A DNA stretch of 64,000 bases, taken from the NCBI GenBank assembly GCA_036971715.1, contig JAVHJL010000006.1:1302001-1366000 (forward strand), read 5' to 3'. How positions within the stretch are numbered: position 1 is the stretch's first letter; the number at the start of each line of letters is the position of its first letter. The translations under genes were made by a program, and so were the position numbers. A model generated the notes under the pieces. The model worked only from the letters and a program-made list of their open reading frames with translations, searched no databases and had not been told where the DNA came from. Of the stretch, positions 47,090 through 58,314 are shown piece after piece. Source of the DNA: Arthrobotrys musiformis (lineage: Eukaryota > Ascomycota > Orbiliomycetes > Orbiliales > Orbiliaceae).

Positions 47090-49806
47090 CTAGTGTTCGT
47101 TGACCGGGGTTACACTCTTAACTGGGTGTAGTATGACGGTGTTCAGGCACATGTTTCCATGCTCTGCATCCCACTCCCTTCCACCGCCATTATCCTCGTA
47201 GCCTAACCACCGCCTGTAAAGCATTCTTGCCCATCTCGAGTTGTAGAACCAGGTTAATCCAGAGAAGTTGTGTTCGTTGATACCAAACACACTCTCAACA
47301 TTATTCGATCCCTTGGTACCGCCATTGAAGATATCGCTGATGGTGCTCATGCTTTGCCAATCCTTCTCGAACCACATTGGGTGCGGCGCGTAGACGGCTT
47401 TGAGGCCGTGGTGGAAACACGTAGTCGCCGGCCACATCTCCGAGGCGCAGCTGTGCCTTCTCTTTGCGTTTTCCTCGTGCATACGCCACAAAAGGCCCTT
47501 CGAGAGTCGACTGGCAGTTACAATTGCCGCCCGACGTGGTGTATCGTCCTTCTGTTCGTATTCTCGACAATCCTTTCCGAGATTCCAGGTTCCTCCAATA
47601 GGGTCAAAGAGTGGGAGCAGAGTAATCAGATCCGCTTCCTCCCCAACACCCCATTCGTAGTTGTCTTCTTCCGGGGTGGAGGTTGGTGGTACTGGTGGTT
47701 CGATGGCTTCAACACCGACTGGGAGAACTGGACCCCAGACGGTGGAGTTCGTTTCCGGATATAAGCCTGATACCCACGCGCTGAACTCCTCCCACGTTCC
47801 GTGGACAGAAGGAATATAATGCCGGGAGTTACGCTCCCAAAGCTCCTTTCTCGGCTGCTTCTTGGCCCACTGAGCGAGTCCTTCCAGGAAGTGGTAGTGG
47901 TGTCCAATCAGTCTCATGTCCATTTCCCATTGCCAAATATAGTCATATTCCGGGTGTCTCCTCGAAAATAGCTGCAATGGCATGAACAGCGACCAGTACG
48001 AATCATGCCATGGTGCACTCCAGTATGAGGCCGCCATCATGGGTTCGTTCGTGAGCTCAACGATTCCCCTGAACTCTTCCGGTACTACTTTGTTGATTAC
48101 CTCCTGGTAGGTCTTTTCGTCTGCCCAGATTGCGATATCGAAGTTCTTGACATCAATAATGATATGAACCTGATATTCTCCACCACTCAGAAGCGACAGC
48201 TCAGTTATCATACGGCGAAGGTTGACAATATCCTCTGGCGTAAACTTAAAGCCGTCATAAGCACGAAGGACGACTGCAGTTCGAGATTTGTACTTCGATA
48301 CTTCGGTGGAGTTGCTGGGGTGGGAGTCCACGTCACGTTTGGCGTTGCCCGCAGGAGGGGTCCAAATCGGGACGCTGCCTGCGTTAGTAGGAGACGGGTC
48401 AAAGCGATCCTTATTCCTCTGCACACATTCGGTTTGGAGCTCCCCCCAGTTGACGCCGGAGAAGTTAATTGTTGTGCTATTTTTCCAATCCTCGTTCAGT
48501 GGGAGTGTAGTATTATCACCAAAACCATATGGTTTAAGTAAAGAATCCCTCTCCCAGCAAACGCTGTCATCGAGACCGACGAGTTCGCCAGAGCCAATTA
48601 CGGCGTCGGGTTTTCCTATAAAATTGCGCTTTGTGTTAGCTGCATTATCTTATAAAAAGTGTGCTTCAACTTCGCTACATACGCCACGGGATTCCGGAGT
48701 AGGCCTTCGATGGTGGGTCTGACGCCATGAGAACTTCTCCTTCGATGAAGCTTTTACAGGGAACATATTGACCCTCAAATTGTTCTCGATATTCTCTGGA
48801 GCCATAATCAGGGTAGGGTTTGAATTCCACGGGTGGGGAATCTGCGAATGGCTTCGAATAAGTCGGCTCGGCTTCTGTTTCGGTTTCGTCAACGATAGGA
48901 GGGTATTCGGGAACATTCTCGTTTTTCGGAACTAGCTCTTTGATGCCGCCATAGTTGAACTTGAGGCTATAGCAATCAAATATAAAGTGTTAGCGAGATA
49001 TCGATCGGGAAGAGCGTCTTTGTGTTTTAGCAACATCCAACTGAGACGACCATGACAGCCGTTATACGCATATTTGCCAACAGGTATGCTAGTATTCTGC
49101 TCCTCCCGCTTTTGCATATGGCGTTACGCCCGCAGCTAACATTATACTATCATGTTGGATTTGCAGATATGTTCGTTGTAGATGTTCTTCAGGGGTTTTA
49201 AAAAAAAAAAAAAAAAAAAAAACACAAAAGGTCATGTTCCAGGCACGGCCGACGACGAGGAGATATAACTTACTGCTCGAAAGTGTGCTCCCATAACGGC
49301 CAACCAAGCTCGTCCATTCCGCTCAGGCGAGGGACTCCGTACCCCCAGCCTCTTTTCGCCTTCTCCTCCTTCAATACTTTCAGCTGGTGTGTTACAATCA
49401 GCGGAGTCAATATCGCCAACAAGATAATGATTCCGACAAATGACAAGCACTGTCGTCTTGTGCACCGACGTTGACGCTGAAGATAAGCTCTCTTTGGCCA
49501 GCCCCATGCCGACCTTGGAATAATCCTTGGGTACGCATAACCAAATATTGTTCGATTCCGGATTTTTAGCTTCACCCAGACAAGCTCGCTGACTTCTGAG
49601 CTGAAGTCGTTGGATACCGTTCGGGATACTGGAGAGGGAAGAAATGATGAATCGTCGAAGGAGGATCGAGGTGAACAAGGAGATCGACTGAAAACCGAAT
49701 CGGCCTTAAGCTCCTGATAGTCGTTATCGCTAGGGGACGAAATGGTAATGCGGATTGGTGGTCGTAACGAACCGACATACCGCCCGAGTCGACCAATAGT
49801 CGACAT
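47090..49806 (-). CDS. DUF3405 family type II membrane protein
   Basis: Three exons (49274-49806, 48683-48966, 47090-48615) encode 780 aa. The N-terminus (1-118) is polar and Ser/Arg-rich; one transmembrane helix lies at about 119-139 (CLSFVGIIILLAILTPLIVTH), which gives type II topology with the large domain in the Golgi lumen or outside. Exon 2 supplies KFNYGGIKELVPK and the proline-rich linker. The DUF3405 core follows: AVVLRAYDGF, VHIIIDVKNF, YDYIWQWEMDMRLIGHHYHF, GTWEEFSAWVSGLYP, EADLITLLPLFDP, and SEMWPATTCFHHGLKAVYAPHPMWF. The EMDMR acid pair looks like a glycosyltransferase DxD motif, and a glycosyltransferase role is plausible, but the family's activity is not established to my knowledge. 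Intron 1 is 307 nt, the longest in the window, and contains an A23 run. Phases fit at both junctions. Confidence 0.92.
49200..49222 (+). repeat. A23 tract in intron 1 of the DUF3405 gene
   Basis: A run of 23 A on the plus strand (T23 in the transcript), inside the 307-nt first intron just downstream of the donor. Confidence 0.9.
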
Positions 49807-52800
49807 TTTCTGTTTAACTTCGGCGCCAGAAACTTAAGAAGTCCGAGTAACCTATCGTTATATCTTTCCCCCTTTCTATTTCCTTAGCTAATCGATCGAC
49901 TTGCAATATTGAGATTTTTTTTTTTTGGTAAGTATATGTGTTAAGCCTATCTCCTTCTTTGTCGTCTGTATTTTTCTTCTTTTTCTTCTTCCCTTCCCTC
50001 TTTTTTAGTAATCGACGGCGGAGGCCGTGTGAAGCGGGAGCGTTATAGTTTAAATATTAAAAAAGGAGCACAGCACAGCACGGCATTAGCATGACATGCG
50101 GGGGCGGGAGGGGGGCTTGAAATTTCGTAGGCGCAGGCAGTAAACAGCAAAGGGGCCTATCGCGGCGGCTTTATATATGACAATTGATAGCAGGCCCGAA
50201 TTTAAACCTCGTATCGTAAATTTTATCCACTCGCGGCAAATCCTCGTCGGTCGTTCCAAGCCCAGATGCAATATGCCAAAAACTGCGTTGAATGGACCCT
50301 GAAACAGGCGCAGCCAAAACTCGCTGATGTCTCGAGAAATTGAAAACCCCGACGGCCGACCAAACGTTAAAAAAAATCTGATAAGGAAAAAAAAAGAGGC
50401 CGTCAAGACATACGCATTAAAGGTAAGGAACGAGAGGAAGAAAGGAATACGGTAGGCGCATGCAACAGGCACGGGGAGATAGTAGATGGCAGTGGATAAG
50501 AGGACGAGAGGCTGGTGCCAACGGCCAATATCTACTTCTCCCTTAAAGTTCTTAACTGCTTCTTCTACTCTCTTCCTTTCTTCTTCTTGAGTTTTTTCAT
50601 CCGGCTTGTCTTCGCCAATTTGCTACCCCCTTGAAAAAAAGCACCTAATCTGGCGGGTTTTCAAGATTGGATGGGGGCGGTGTATCAGGGGCCCTAGACC
50701 ATCAGGGGCCAGCCCGTCAACCACCCAGCTGCCAGCTGCAGACCATACGAGATTCCCTAGGCTTGAAGGAGACACAAACTCGACAGGTTTGGTAACTCTG
50801 GTGCCCTCTTGGCTCTAGACTGTTTCTTTTTAGCCTCGGTCATGCCTCCAGAATGTGGAACACCCGAGCCAAGGAGAAGACTAGAATATGTATGGCCTGG
50901 TACTCTATCTACTGTACATGCTACAACCCAATTTGCATTGTTGGACTTGTTGGTAAGTACTTAATTTGCAAAACAAATTTGCAAAAAGAAATCACCAAAA
51001 GAAGATTCGCCATCTTAAAGTTCCCCAAGCTAATTAATCAAGCTAACGAGGGGTGTAGTCACTCGAGCGAAGAATGTCGACACCACAGCGTCGGGGCGCA
51101 ATTACATAATATCTGCAGAATGGGGGAAAAGGCATTTGAATGGAGCGTGGTCGATACTGTTGGGTATCGTTGCATCCCAGGCCCGCAACGTGCTTAATAA
51201 AAGAACAGAACCACGCACACTCTAAATAAAGTATGTATTGACATACATACAGACCCTTGTGTCACCGATGCACATATACAGCGCAGTTTTTGGAGTCGAC
51301 ATTAGCGTCGATATGGGACAATGCAATGGAAAAGCATGTTTGTCGGCGGCGCTCCCCCACGTGTGCTTGAATGTGTGCAAGTATACAGCTGCACAGCACT
51401 GGTGCCTACGGCCACCAACCACCAACCGCCGGACGTGCATAATTAATACGAAAAGCCGGTCAGTCAATTGGGGAAACCAACTTTTTTTTAGGCCGGACGG
51501 ACGCAATGTTTGCATTGCGTGGGCGAGTCTTTTTGCCCGAATTTTCCCATCGAATCGACCTGTTGTAGCATGTAGGCGCAGGATCCATAAAAAAAAAAGT
51601 TTAACTCCAAGACATTTGTGAAGATAGCATCCGTATTACATAACACTGATACCTTCCTTATACACATACTTACTGCCCAGCGCATACATCCATACATACC
51701 AGTAGATCTGGCGGAGTCAAGCACGCGACAGCCGTTGTATTGCCCCTGTCCAGGGATTCTCTCTAACGTTCTGTCAAACATTTTAAGCTTCTTAAAAGTG
51801 GATCTCCCTGCCGAGGTTAATTGACCTCCCGGTCACCCTCACGTGACCAGGATGGGTTCGAGCTTCGAAAGGGGTACCTCCAACACCGCAAACATCACGA
51901 AGGACCGGACTTCCAACCCAGATTTCTCGACACTCCGGCCTCCAAAAATTGCAAAAAAATATGCAAAAGAAACAAAAAAGATAGCTATCTACGTTAAGCG
52001 CGATTCGCATATGGTCACCCACTATACTACTAAACGCTCGCTTGGAAGCTTAAGTAAGGCAGAGCGAACGGGATACCCTGTGGACTTCCAGCAATGAACG
52101 TAGATGTCAGGTTGTGCGAAGAAGCTTGATTTGATACATCTTGCAAATTTCAATTGAGATACGAGAGTACTTGCCACACAGACACACCCAAGTGGTGTAT
52201 ATGAACAGAGAAGGGTTAGAATTTGTCAATGCGCTGACTCCAATGCTGCCGAAGTGGTTTCGGTCCGAGGATAAGTTTGTAAAGGAGTACCAACTAACAA
52301 ACAGTAAGGCAGAACGTTGTAAATTGGAGAATGATGTGTTGCCTCCAACGAGACAGGATTCGGGACCATAGCTAGTGCAGTTAATTCAATATGCCAATAG
52401 TTTATTGTTCAAATATATTGATTGATATCCCGCTCATTTAGAATGGTAGATTAGTAGGTTGATCGAGTTGTAAGGTCCATGTCTTACAGTTTCTGGTGTG
52501 AGAAGAGTTCTTCCAATATGAAACATTCTACGCAGGCTCGATTACCTTTGAGGAGGTTAGGCATATTTATATCGGCAAGGCTGACAGCTAAACCTTCCAG
52601 AATATTTGAGATATGATTGAGATATGATGTGCATATGTATTCCAAATCAGTTACGCAAAGTTCTAAAAGTATAGTTTAAGCCGTCTTTCCTTACTCCATT
52701 CTTTCCTTTGATGCCTTCTTAGTCACGTCAGCTCTTGGGCTCAATACTGTACCGTTTGTCATTTTCTTCTACTAGCTACTGGCGCCTGGTTTTATGAAGG

Positions 52801-53094
52801 GCTGACACGCTCGAGGCTACCTCTCCACCGCCACTATTACCGCCACCAGCAGCCAACCATGATGGCAATATATTGGGGCAACCATGATGGTATTTTGGCT
52901 CCGGGTTGTATTTTCGGTTTTAAAACACCCTAGAATCTTTGTTATGTTAGAAGTTGTCCTAGCTTGTAGCCTCGGCCTCCTCGAATGGGTACACGTATAG
53001 CCTCGATTCTACAGATCGAGACACCGTTGGGGAATATGTATCTCAATTTTCACAGATTGCGTCGTGCCGGTATGCATACGCTCTTCATAACAGG
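49807..53094. other. 3.3-kb intergenic region
   Basis: No gene is well supported. A minus-strand frame at 50086-50472 gives 128 aa with several hydrophobic stretches but no motif, lying within the likely promoter of the DUF3405 gene. A plus-strand frame from ATG 51852 to 52097 gives 81 Lys/Arg-rich residues. A 52141-52371 frame shares a short SKAER word with it. I treat all three as uncalled. Confidence 0.45.
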
Positions 53095-54501
53095 CTACAC
53101 CCCAAGCCAAGAAACTTCCCGACACTCCACTTCATCCCCATAACTACCTCTCACAACCCCCAAAAAACACGCCTGGCGTTCCACAGGTATCCTAAAATAC
53201 ACCTCCCATTCAAAGGATCCCGGCTCATTAATCAACGACACGGGTCTCCAGTTCTCCAAAACCTTCCCACACGCATTAGTAACATCTATGTTTAAATTTG
53301 CTAACTTTTCGTCACCTGCCCACCCGGCTCCTCGCATGTACATTTTTGCTACGCCGTTGTTTGTTTGTTGCGAGCACTGCAGCGTACGCTGTGTAATAAG
53401 TCCCTTTCGTTTCCCTATGGCTTTCATACTGTAGTATATCTGCTTTCTGTAAGTTCCGTCTATATCAACTGAGAAATAAGTCCCGCCACCCTTCCAGTTC
53501 AACGGGTTCCTGGGATCGTTGCCATCACAGCCGTCTAGTAATATCGATTGAAATGTGTAAACGCATATTTCGGCTTGTGGTTTTGCACCAGGGAGTGTGG
53601 GGGGCCAGTAGACACCTATGGTGAATGAATCACGGTCTTTCGGGGTACCGACCTGAAGAGGTTTTAGGCCGCCTTGATTGTGGTCGCCCGGGAGGGATTT
53701 TAGGTATTCGTTGCAGTATTTGTTGATGTGGTGGACTGCGAGGTTGTAGTCGAAATAATAGTAGATGGGGATTTGGTCTCTTGTGGTGTGGTTTGTGGGG
53801 TACCGGTATAGACCGTTGCAGCTGGGGTTTTCGACACCTTTGGTTGGTTGGGTGGGGGGTGGCGGAGTGGATTTGGATTTGGGTTTGGAGGTTGGAGTTG
53901 CAACGTAGACTGCTTCTGTGATTGTGTATACTATAGTCTTTGTGACGTATGCTCTAGGTTTGAGGCGTTTGAGGGACGTGTGATCCTGTGCTGGCTCTGT
54001 GCTTGTTTGAGGGAGGCCGTGTACATACCTTACAGGCACATGAGCCGATACTTGTTGGGGATCATTTTGAAAGTTTGTTATTACTTTCGCTTCGATTTGG
54101 GGCAGCTTGTTAGTTTGTAGAGTCGTCCACAGCGTCCGCGTAGAAGTAATATTAACGATTGGCATTGATAGGGACGATACGGTGCCCGTAATATCTGGAA
54201 AATACCTCTGAATAGACGCAGGGACTTTCAGAGCCTCTGAACTAGTGGGCGGCCCCACCCCGGTCGCTATAGCCGTTGATATTGCAGAGGGAGGAAGGGA
54301 AGGGATAAGAATAGGCAGGTCGAGAATCGTTAGGATTCCGCGACGGCTGATGGCTACCTGTGTAGTTCTAGGAGTTAGGCTTTTAGTATCCTTAGTTTTG
54401 ATACTCCAGTTACCCGAAAATGGCGCCGCTACTGCAAATAAAGCGTGTAAACCAATTACAATCCATAGAATGAAGATTGAAAAAACAAACAAGCGTCCCA
54501 T
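53095..54501 (-). CDS. Secreted protein of unknown function (468 aa)
   Basis: A single open frame of 468 aa. Residues 1-26 form a signal peptide (MGRLFVFSIFILWIVIGLHA and onward to VAAP). Residues about 27-215 are Ser/Thr/Pro-rich and probably a glycosylated, partly disordered region, ending in a proline cluster (STPPPPTQP). The C-terminal half (about 228-468) looks folded and holds about ten Cys residues. It has PSCNGLYRYP, IGVYWPPTLPGAKPQAEICVYTFQ, ILLDGCDGNDPRNPLNWKGGG and a C-terminal CFLGVVRGSYGDEVECREVSW. The DGCD...NPLNWKGGG block is known from several fungal extracellular proteins, including regions after chitinase domains, so a carbohydrate-related role is a fair guess only. No catalytic motif or GPI signal is visible. 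Confidence 0.82.
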   Translation of the reverse strand: MGRLFVFSIFILWIVIGLHALFAVAAPFSGNWSIKTKDTKSLTPRTTQVAISRRGILTILDLPILIPSLPPSAISTAIATGVGPPTSSEALKVPASIQRYFPDITGTVSSLSMPIVNITSTRTLWTTLQTNKLPQIEAKVITNFQNDPQQVSAHVPVRYVHGLPQTSTEPAQDHTSLKRLKPRAYVTKTIVYTITEAVYVATPTSKPKSKSTPPPPTQPTKGVENPSCNGLYRYPTNHTTRDQIPIYYYFDYNLAVHHINKYCNEYLKSLPGDHNQGGLKPLQVGTPKDRDSFTIGVYWPPTLPGAKPQAEICVYTFQSILLDGCDGNDPRNPLNWKGGGTYFSVDIDGTYRKQIYYSMKAIGKRKGLITQRTLQCSQQTNNGVAKMYMRGAGWAGDEKLANLNIDVTNACGKVLENWRPVSLINEPGSFEWEVYFRIPVERQACFLGVVRGSYGDEVECREVSWLGV

Positions 54502-55976
54502 CTTTGCTCCGTGATCTAGTGGTTTCGAAGTTGAAAAGCTTCCTTTTCGAATTCTATCTAAATTTAGTTTATGAAGTCATTCCCATCAGCCCGGCGGAGA
54601 AGTGGAAGTGTTCAACCAAGACCACGGGCTCTATTTGTGATATACACTACATTGTGCATTATCACCTGAGTTATGATGTAAATATTAGTACTTCACGCTC
54701 GCTTTGTTCGAGATCATGAAACAAGAATAAGTCCTATCATATACGTGCATATCCAGCCATTCAATTGGCCCAAGCCACCACTGTCTGCCCTTGGGTACAT
54801 AAATGTTCCATATAAATTTGTATTACCTCAACCGCGGTTCTGCGTTATCCCCAGCTGCAGCTGCAGCTGCAGTGCAGCGGGGCAATCCCGTCACAGACCA
54901 AATATGGAAAACACTTAGAACCATGGGGCCTGCATGTAGATCGATTATTCAGAAAAAGTATCCGAATGACTCTTTTATTCTTTAAAAATCTCTCCCCTCT
55001 GCAGGACATCCGCGCGCTAAACCAGAAGGAAAGATCGTTAGTGGATCTCTAGAGAAAAACGCGAGTCAGGGTCCCCTCCGCTCCGCTTAGAAGTTCTCGA
55101 AGAAAACGACGAAAAGTCCGTTAAATGCGCTAGATCCCCACGGAATAGCTTATTAATCTTCAATTTGACAGGAAAACGATTGCCTACCAAGAATTCTAGA
55201 TCTTTGAGAAACAAAAAATGATTCATGAATTTGGTGGGGTCCTGTGTAGTAGCTTGTAGCAAGCGGTTAAACCCCACACGCCGGACGAATTGACCCGTCG
55301 AAAGTGCGTTGCGCGATCGAGAAATACCACATTCGGGTGTCGCCGTATCGTGAAAAACCGGGATCGTGGGAGCTCAAGCTCCAGGAAGTGGATACTCCAA
55401 ACCTTGAAGCTCGAGCAGCAGAGCTACAAGTCGAGAACATTGGGATATTGGTAAGCAGTATTACTTCATCGCGTAGTTGATAAAGAGTCATACATTCTGC
55501 TGTATCTGTCCGTCTACGCCAATTCGTACCGCCCGTGGATTTTATCCCCGAAGCCAATCACCGGAACCGGATATCTCGACCACGCACGAGACGGGATCCC
55601 TCCTCCTCTTTCGAGAGCTAACACGTTCCGAACCGAAGCGCGGGGAGAAAGCGGCAGCTGGGCTCAGCTGGGCGGTGGAAACGCATTTGGAGGGGGTTTT
55701 TGTTGCCCCTCCTAAAATTATAAACTTCTCCGGCAAACCAAAGAAGACGAAGTTCCTCCCTTCCAATTACTTCACCGTCATAAAAGATCCCTTTAGGACG
55801 CAATTTTGGTTTTTGATTCTCGGACGGTATCGAAAGACTTCACTATCCTGGTATTTCATCCTTTTGTTTTTATTCCAGACTGGTTGGGTGTTTTGGAGCC
55901 GGCAAGCCTGTCTAACAATTGGTGTTTTTGGAAGATATCAATTTAATTCCCCGAACTAGGTTTCTATTGCTCAAAA
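54502..55976. other. 1.5-kb intergenic region between divergent genes
   Basis: Holds the promoters of the 468-aa gene (-) and the formaldehyde dehydrogenase gene (+). Open frames (55267-55557, 55477-55959) overlap on opposite strands and lack domain features. A (CAGCTG)n repeat lies at 54852-54872. Confidence 0.5.
54852..54872. repeat. (CAGCTG)3 self-complementary repeat
   Basis: Three and a half copies of CAGCTG, each palindromic, so 54852-54869 forms an 18-bp perfect palindrome. It lies about 350 nt upstream of the 468-aa gene. CAGCTG is an E-box (CANNTG), so the array could bind bHLH factors; this is inference. Confidence 0.8.
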
Positions 55977-58314
55977 ATGTCGACAGTTGGCAAGGTATTG
56001 ATTGACCCAACCCCGACAGCATGCAATTGCATATGCATATCGACGGAAAAGAAAAGAGAGAGAACCCTGGCTGACCCGGCGCCGAATCTGGTTTACAACA
56101 GCCAATCAAGTGCCTCGCGGCCGTTGCATACGAAGCAGGCAAACCACTCACAATTGAGGAAATCGAGGTCGCCGCCCCTAAGGCCAACGAAGTCAGAATC
56201 AAGATTGAATACACCGGAGGTTAGTGGCTTTGGAGGGGATCTCGAAGGAGTGTAACAGACGTGGAATGTGATTGTTTGGCTAATTTTGAGATTTTAGTCT
56301 GCCACACCGATCAGTACGTTACTGGAAACTGCGGCCTGGAGGGGTTTCGATTGAGTAAATCGCTGATTTAGGATAATTGGATAGGTACACGCTTAGTGGA
56401 AAGGACTCTGAGGGTATGGAGATCTATTTCTGGTAGATGTCTTTGAAAAACGGAGCTAAAGATGGATTCTAGGAGCTTTCCCTGTCATCTTGGGCCACGA
56501 AGGGTAGGTCTACGATCTCTATCTATACCACAGTTGAACGACATATTGACATATGTTACTATATAGTGCTGGAATCGTTGAATCCGTCGGAGAGGGTGTC
56601 ACATCCGTCAAGCCTGGCGATCATGTAAGGCCTTCTTGTATTCCAATACCCCATCACGTTGTTCGGGAAGACTAATTGTTGTAATTTGACAGGTCATTGC
56701 GGTATGTTAATTAAGCCTCCTCCGGGTTCGATGCGATTTTGTATATACTCATTCGGTTTTTTGCCAGCTTTATACTCCAGAGTGCCGGTAAGCTACAGTC
56801 CAACCCTACTCACCCATCGCTACATTTCTAAACGGTTGTCATAATAGTGAATGTAAATTTTGCAAGAGCGGAAAGACAAATCTGTGCGGAAAGATCCGTG
56901 CTACCCAGGGTATGGCGAAATCTACTTTTAAAACGGCCGTAGCTAGCTAGTACGGGGTCTCGAGCTAACCGACTTTGAAGGCAAGGGTCTCATGCCTGAC
57001 GGTACTGTCAGGTAAGTCTTAGATAATAGATTACGACGACGACGATAAAACAGTCAACGGTTTCGCTAACGACTTTACAGATTTACATCGCCTGATGGAA
57101 AGGACCTGTGAGTTTTCCTTTGGGATACTAAACAAAACAAATAAGGGTGTGAAAGCTTACGTATATTGTTTCAGAATCCATTATATGGGTGTATGTATTC
57201 GGTATCTCCTCACAAGGGACTGTTTCTGGCAATAGCTAATACGGTATAACAGACTTCGACCTTCAGCCAGTATACAGTTGTTGCCGATATTTCCGTAGTC
57301 GCCATCGATCCGAGTGCGGGGCTTGACAAGGCTTGCTTGTTGGGATGTGGTATCAGTACGTATACCGGTTACCCATTGGAACTGCGTGGTTGAGTATGGG
57401 CTGACATATGTGTATAGCTACTGGTTATGGTGCTGCTGTACGTGTTACATGATCGAAAGGAGCGTTCGGTTCGGTTCGGATTTTGCTAACACAGCCCCAT
57501 CGGTAATTTAGATTAACACAGCCAAAGTCCAGGAGGGCGACACTGTCGCTATCTTTGGTTGCGGTGCCGTCGGTTTATCTGGTACGTTTCGCGAATTCGT
57601 GAGGTCGCATTCGTCGCTCTATCTGCGCATTACTGATATATACCATACCTGCTGCCACAGTTATCCAAGGTTGCATCCGTAACAAGGCCAGCAAGATCAT
57701 TGTAAGTTCCCAAGGAGCCTTCCATTTGAGAAATTTGGCATACCAAAACTGACAATTTGCGCAGGCTATTGACGTCAACCCAGATAAGGAAGAATGGGCC
57801 CGAAAGTTCGGTGCTACTGACTTCTTAAACCCTTCGAAACTTCCCGATGATGGTAAGAACCTCGTCGAGACGATCATCGATGCGACGGATGGAGGAGTCG
57901 ATCACAGCTTCGACTGCACAGGTGTTGTTTCCGTTATGAGAGCTGCTCTGGAATGTTGCCACAAAGGCTGGGGTCAGTCGATCATTATCGGAGTCGCTGC
58001 TGCCGGTCAGGAAATATCGACAAGACCATTCCAGTTGGTTACCGGTAGGAAGTGGCTTGGATGCGCCTTCGGTGGCGTCCGTGGCCGTACCGAATTACCA
58101 AATCTCGTTCAAGATTACCTTGATGGTAAGCTCAAGGTTGAAGAATTTATTACACACAAGAGGGATTTGAAGGATATCAATGAGGCTTTTGAGCTCATGC
58201 ACTCCGGTGATTGCATCAGGTAACTTAACTCCGTACCCCAGTCCGAATATTTAATATATTTTCTGGGGCTGATCGAGCTGACCATATTTTAGATGTGTCG
58301 TTAAAATGTTCTAA
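55977..58314 (+). CDS. SFA1: S-(hydroxymethyl)glutathione dehydrogenase / GSNO reductase (class III ADH)
   Basis: Eighteen exons: 55977-55994, 56102-56219, 56298-56313, 56385-56413, 56473-56503, 56567-56624, 56693-56701, 56768-56787, 56848-56909, 56981-57011, 57081-57107, 57175-57190, 57253-57355, 57418-57437, 57512-57581, 57661-57701, 57765-58219, 58293-58314. They encode 381 aa, matching the family. The zinc-dependent enzyme oxidises the formaldehyde-glutathione adduct with NAD and reduces S-nitrosoglutathione. The catalytic zinc ligands Cys47 and His69 (GHEG) and the four structural-zinc Cys (99, 102, 105, 113; spacing x2, x2, x7) are present. So are CGITTGYGAA and the Rossmann FGCGAVGLS. 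All 17 junctions keep the frame and restore family sequence. One exon has 9 nt (Val-Ile-Ala) and several have 16-31. Introns total about 1190 nt, more than the coding sequence. It is probably cytosolic. Confidence 0.96.

Noticed and set aside
50086..50472. Hydrophobic 128-aa minus-strand frame upstream of the DUF3405 gene
   Set aside because: Hydrophobicity comes from A-rich DNA read in reverse; no motif, and it lies where the promoter of the DUF3405 gene is expected.
51852..52371. Two short plus-strand frames sharing a SKAER word, possibly a duplicated exon
   Set aside because: The shared match is only about 13 nt, no splice model joins the frames convincingly, and no domain is visible.
56761..56844. 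Open frame 56659-56844 as a separate gene
   Set aside because: It crosses two introns and two small exons of the formaldehyde dehydrogenase gene in the wrong frame.
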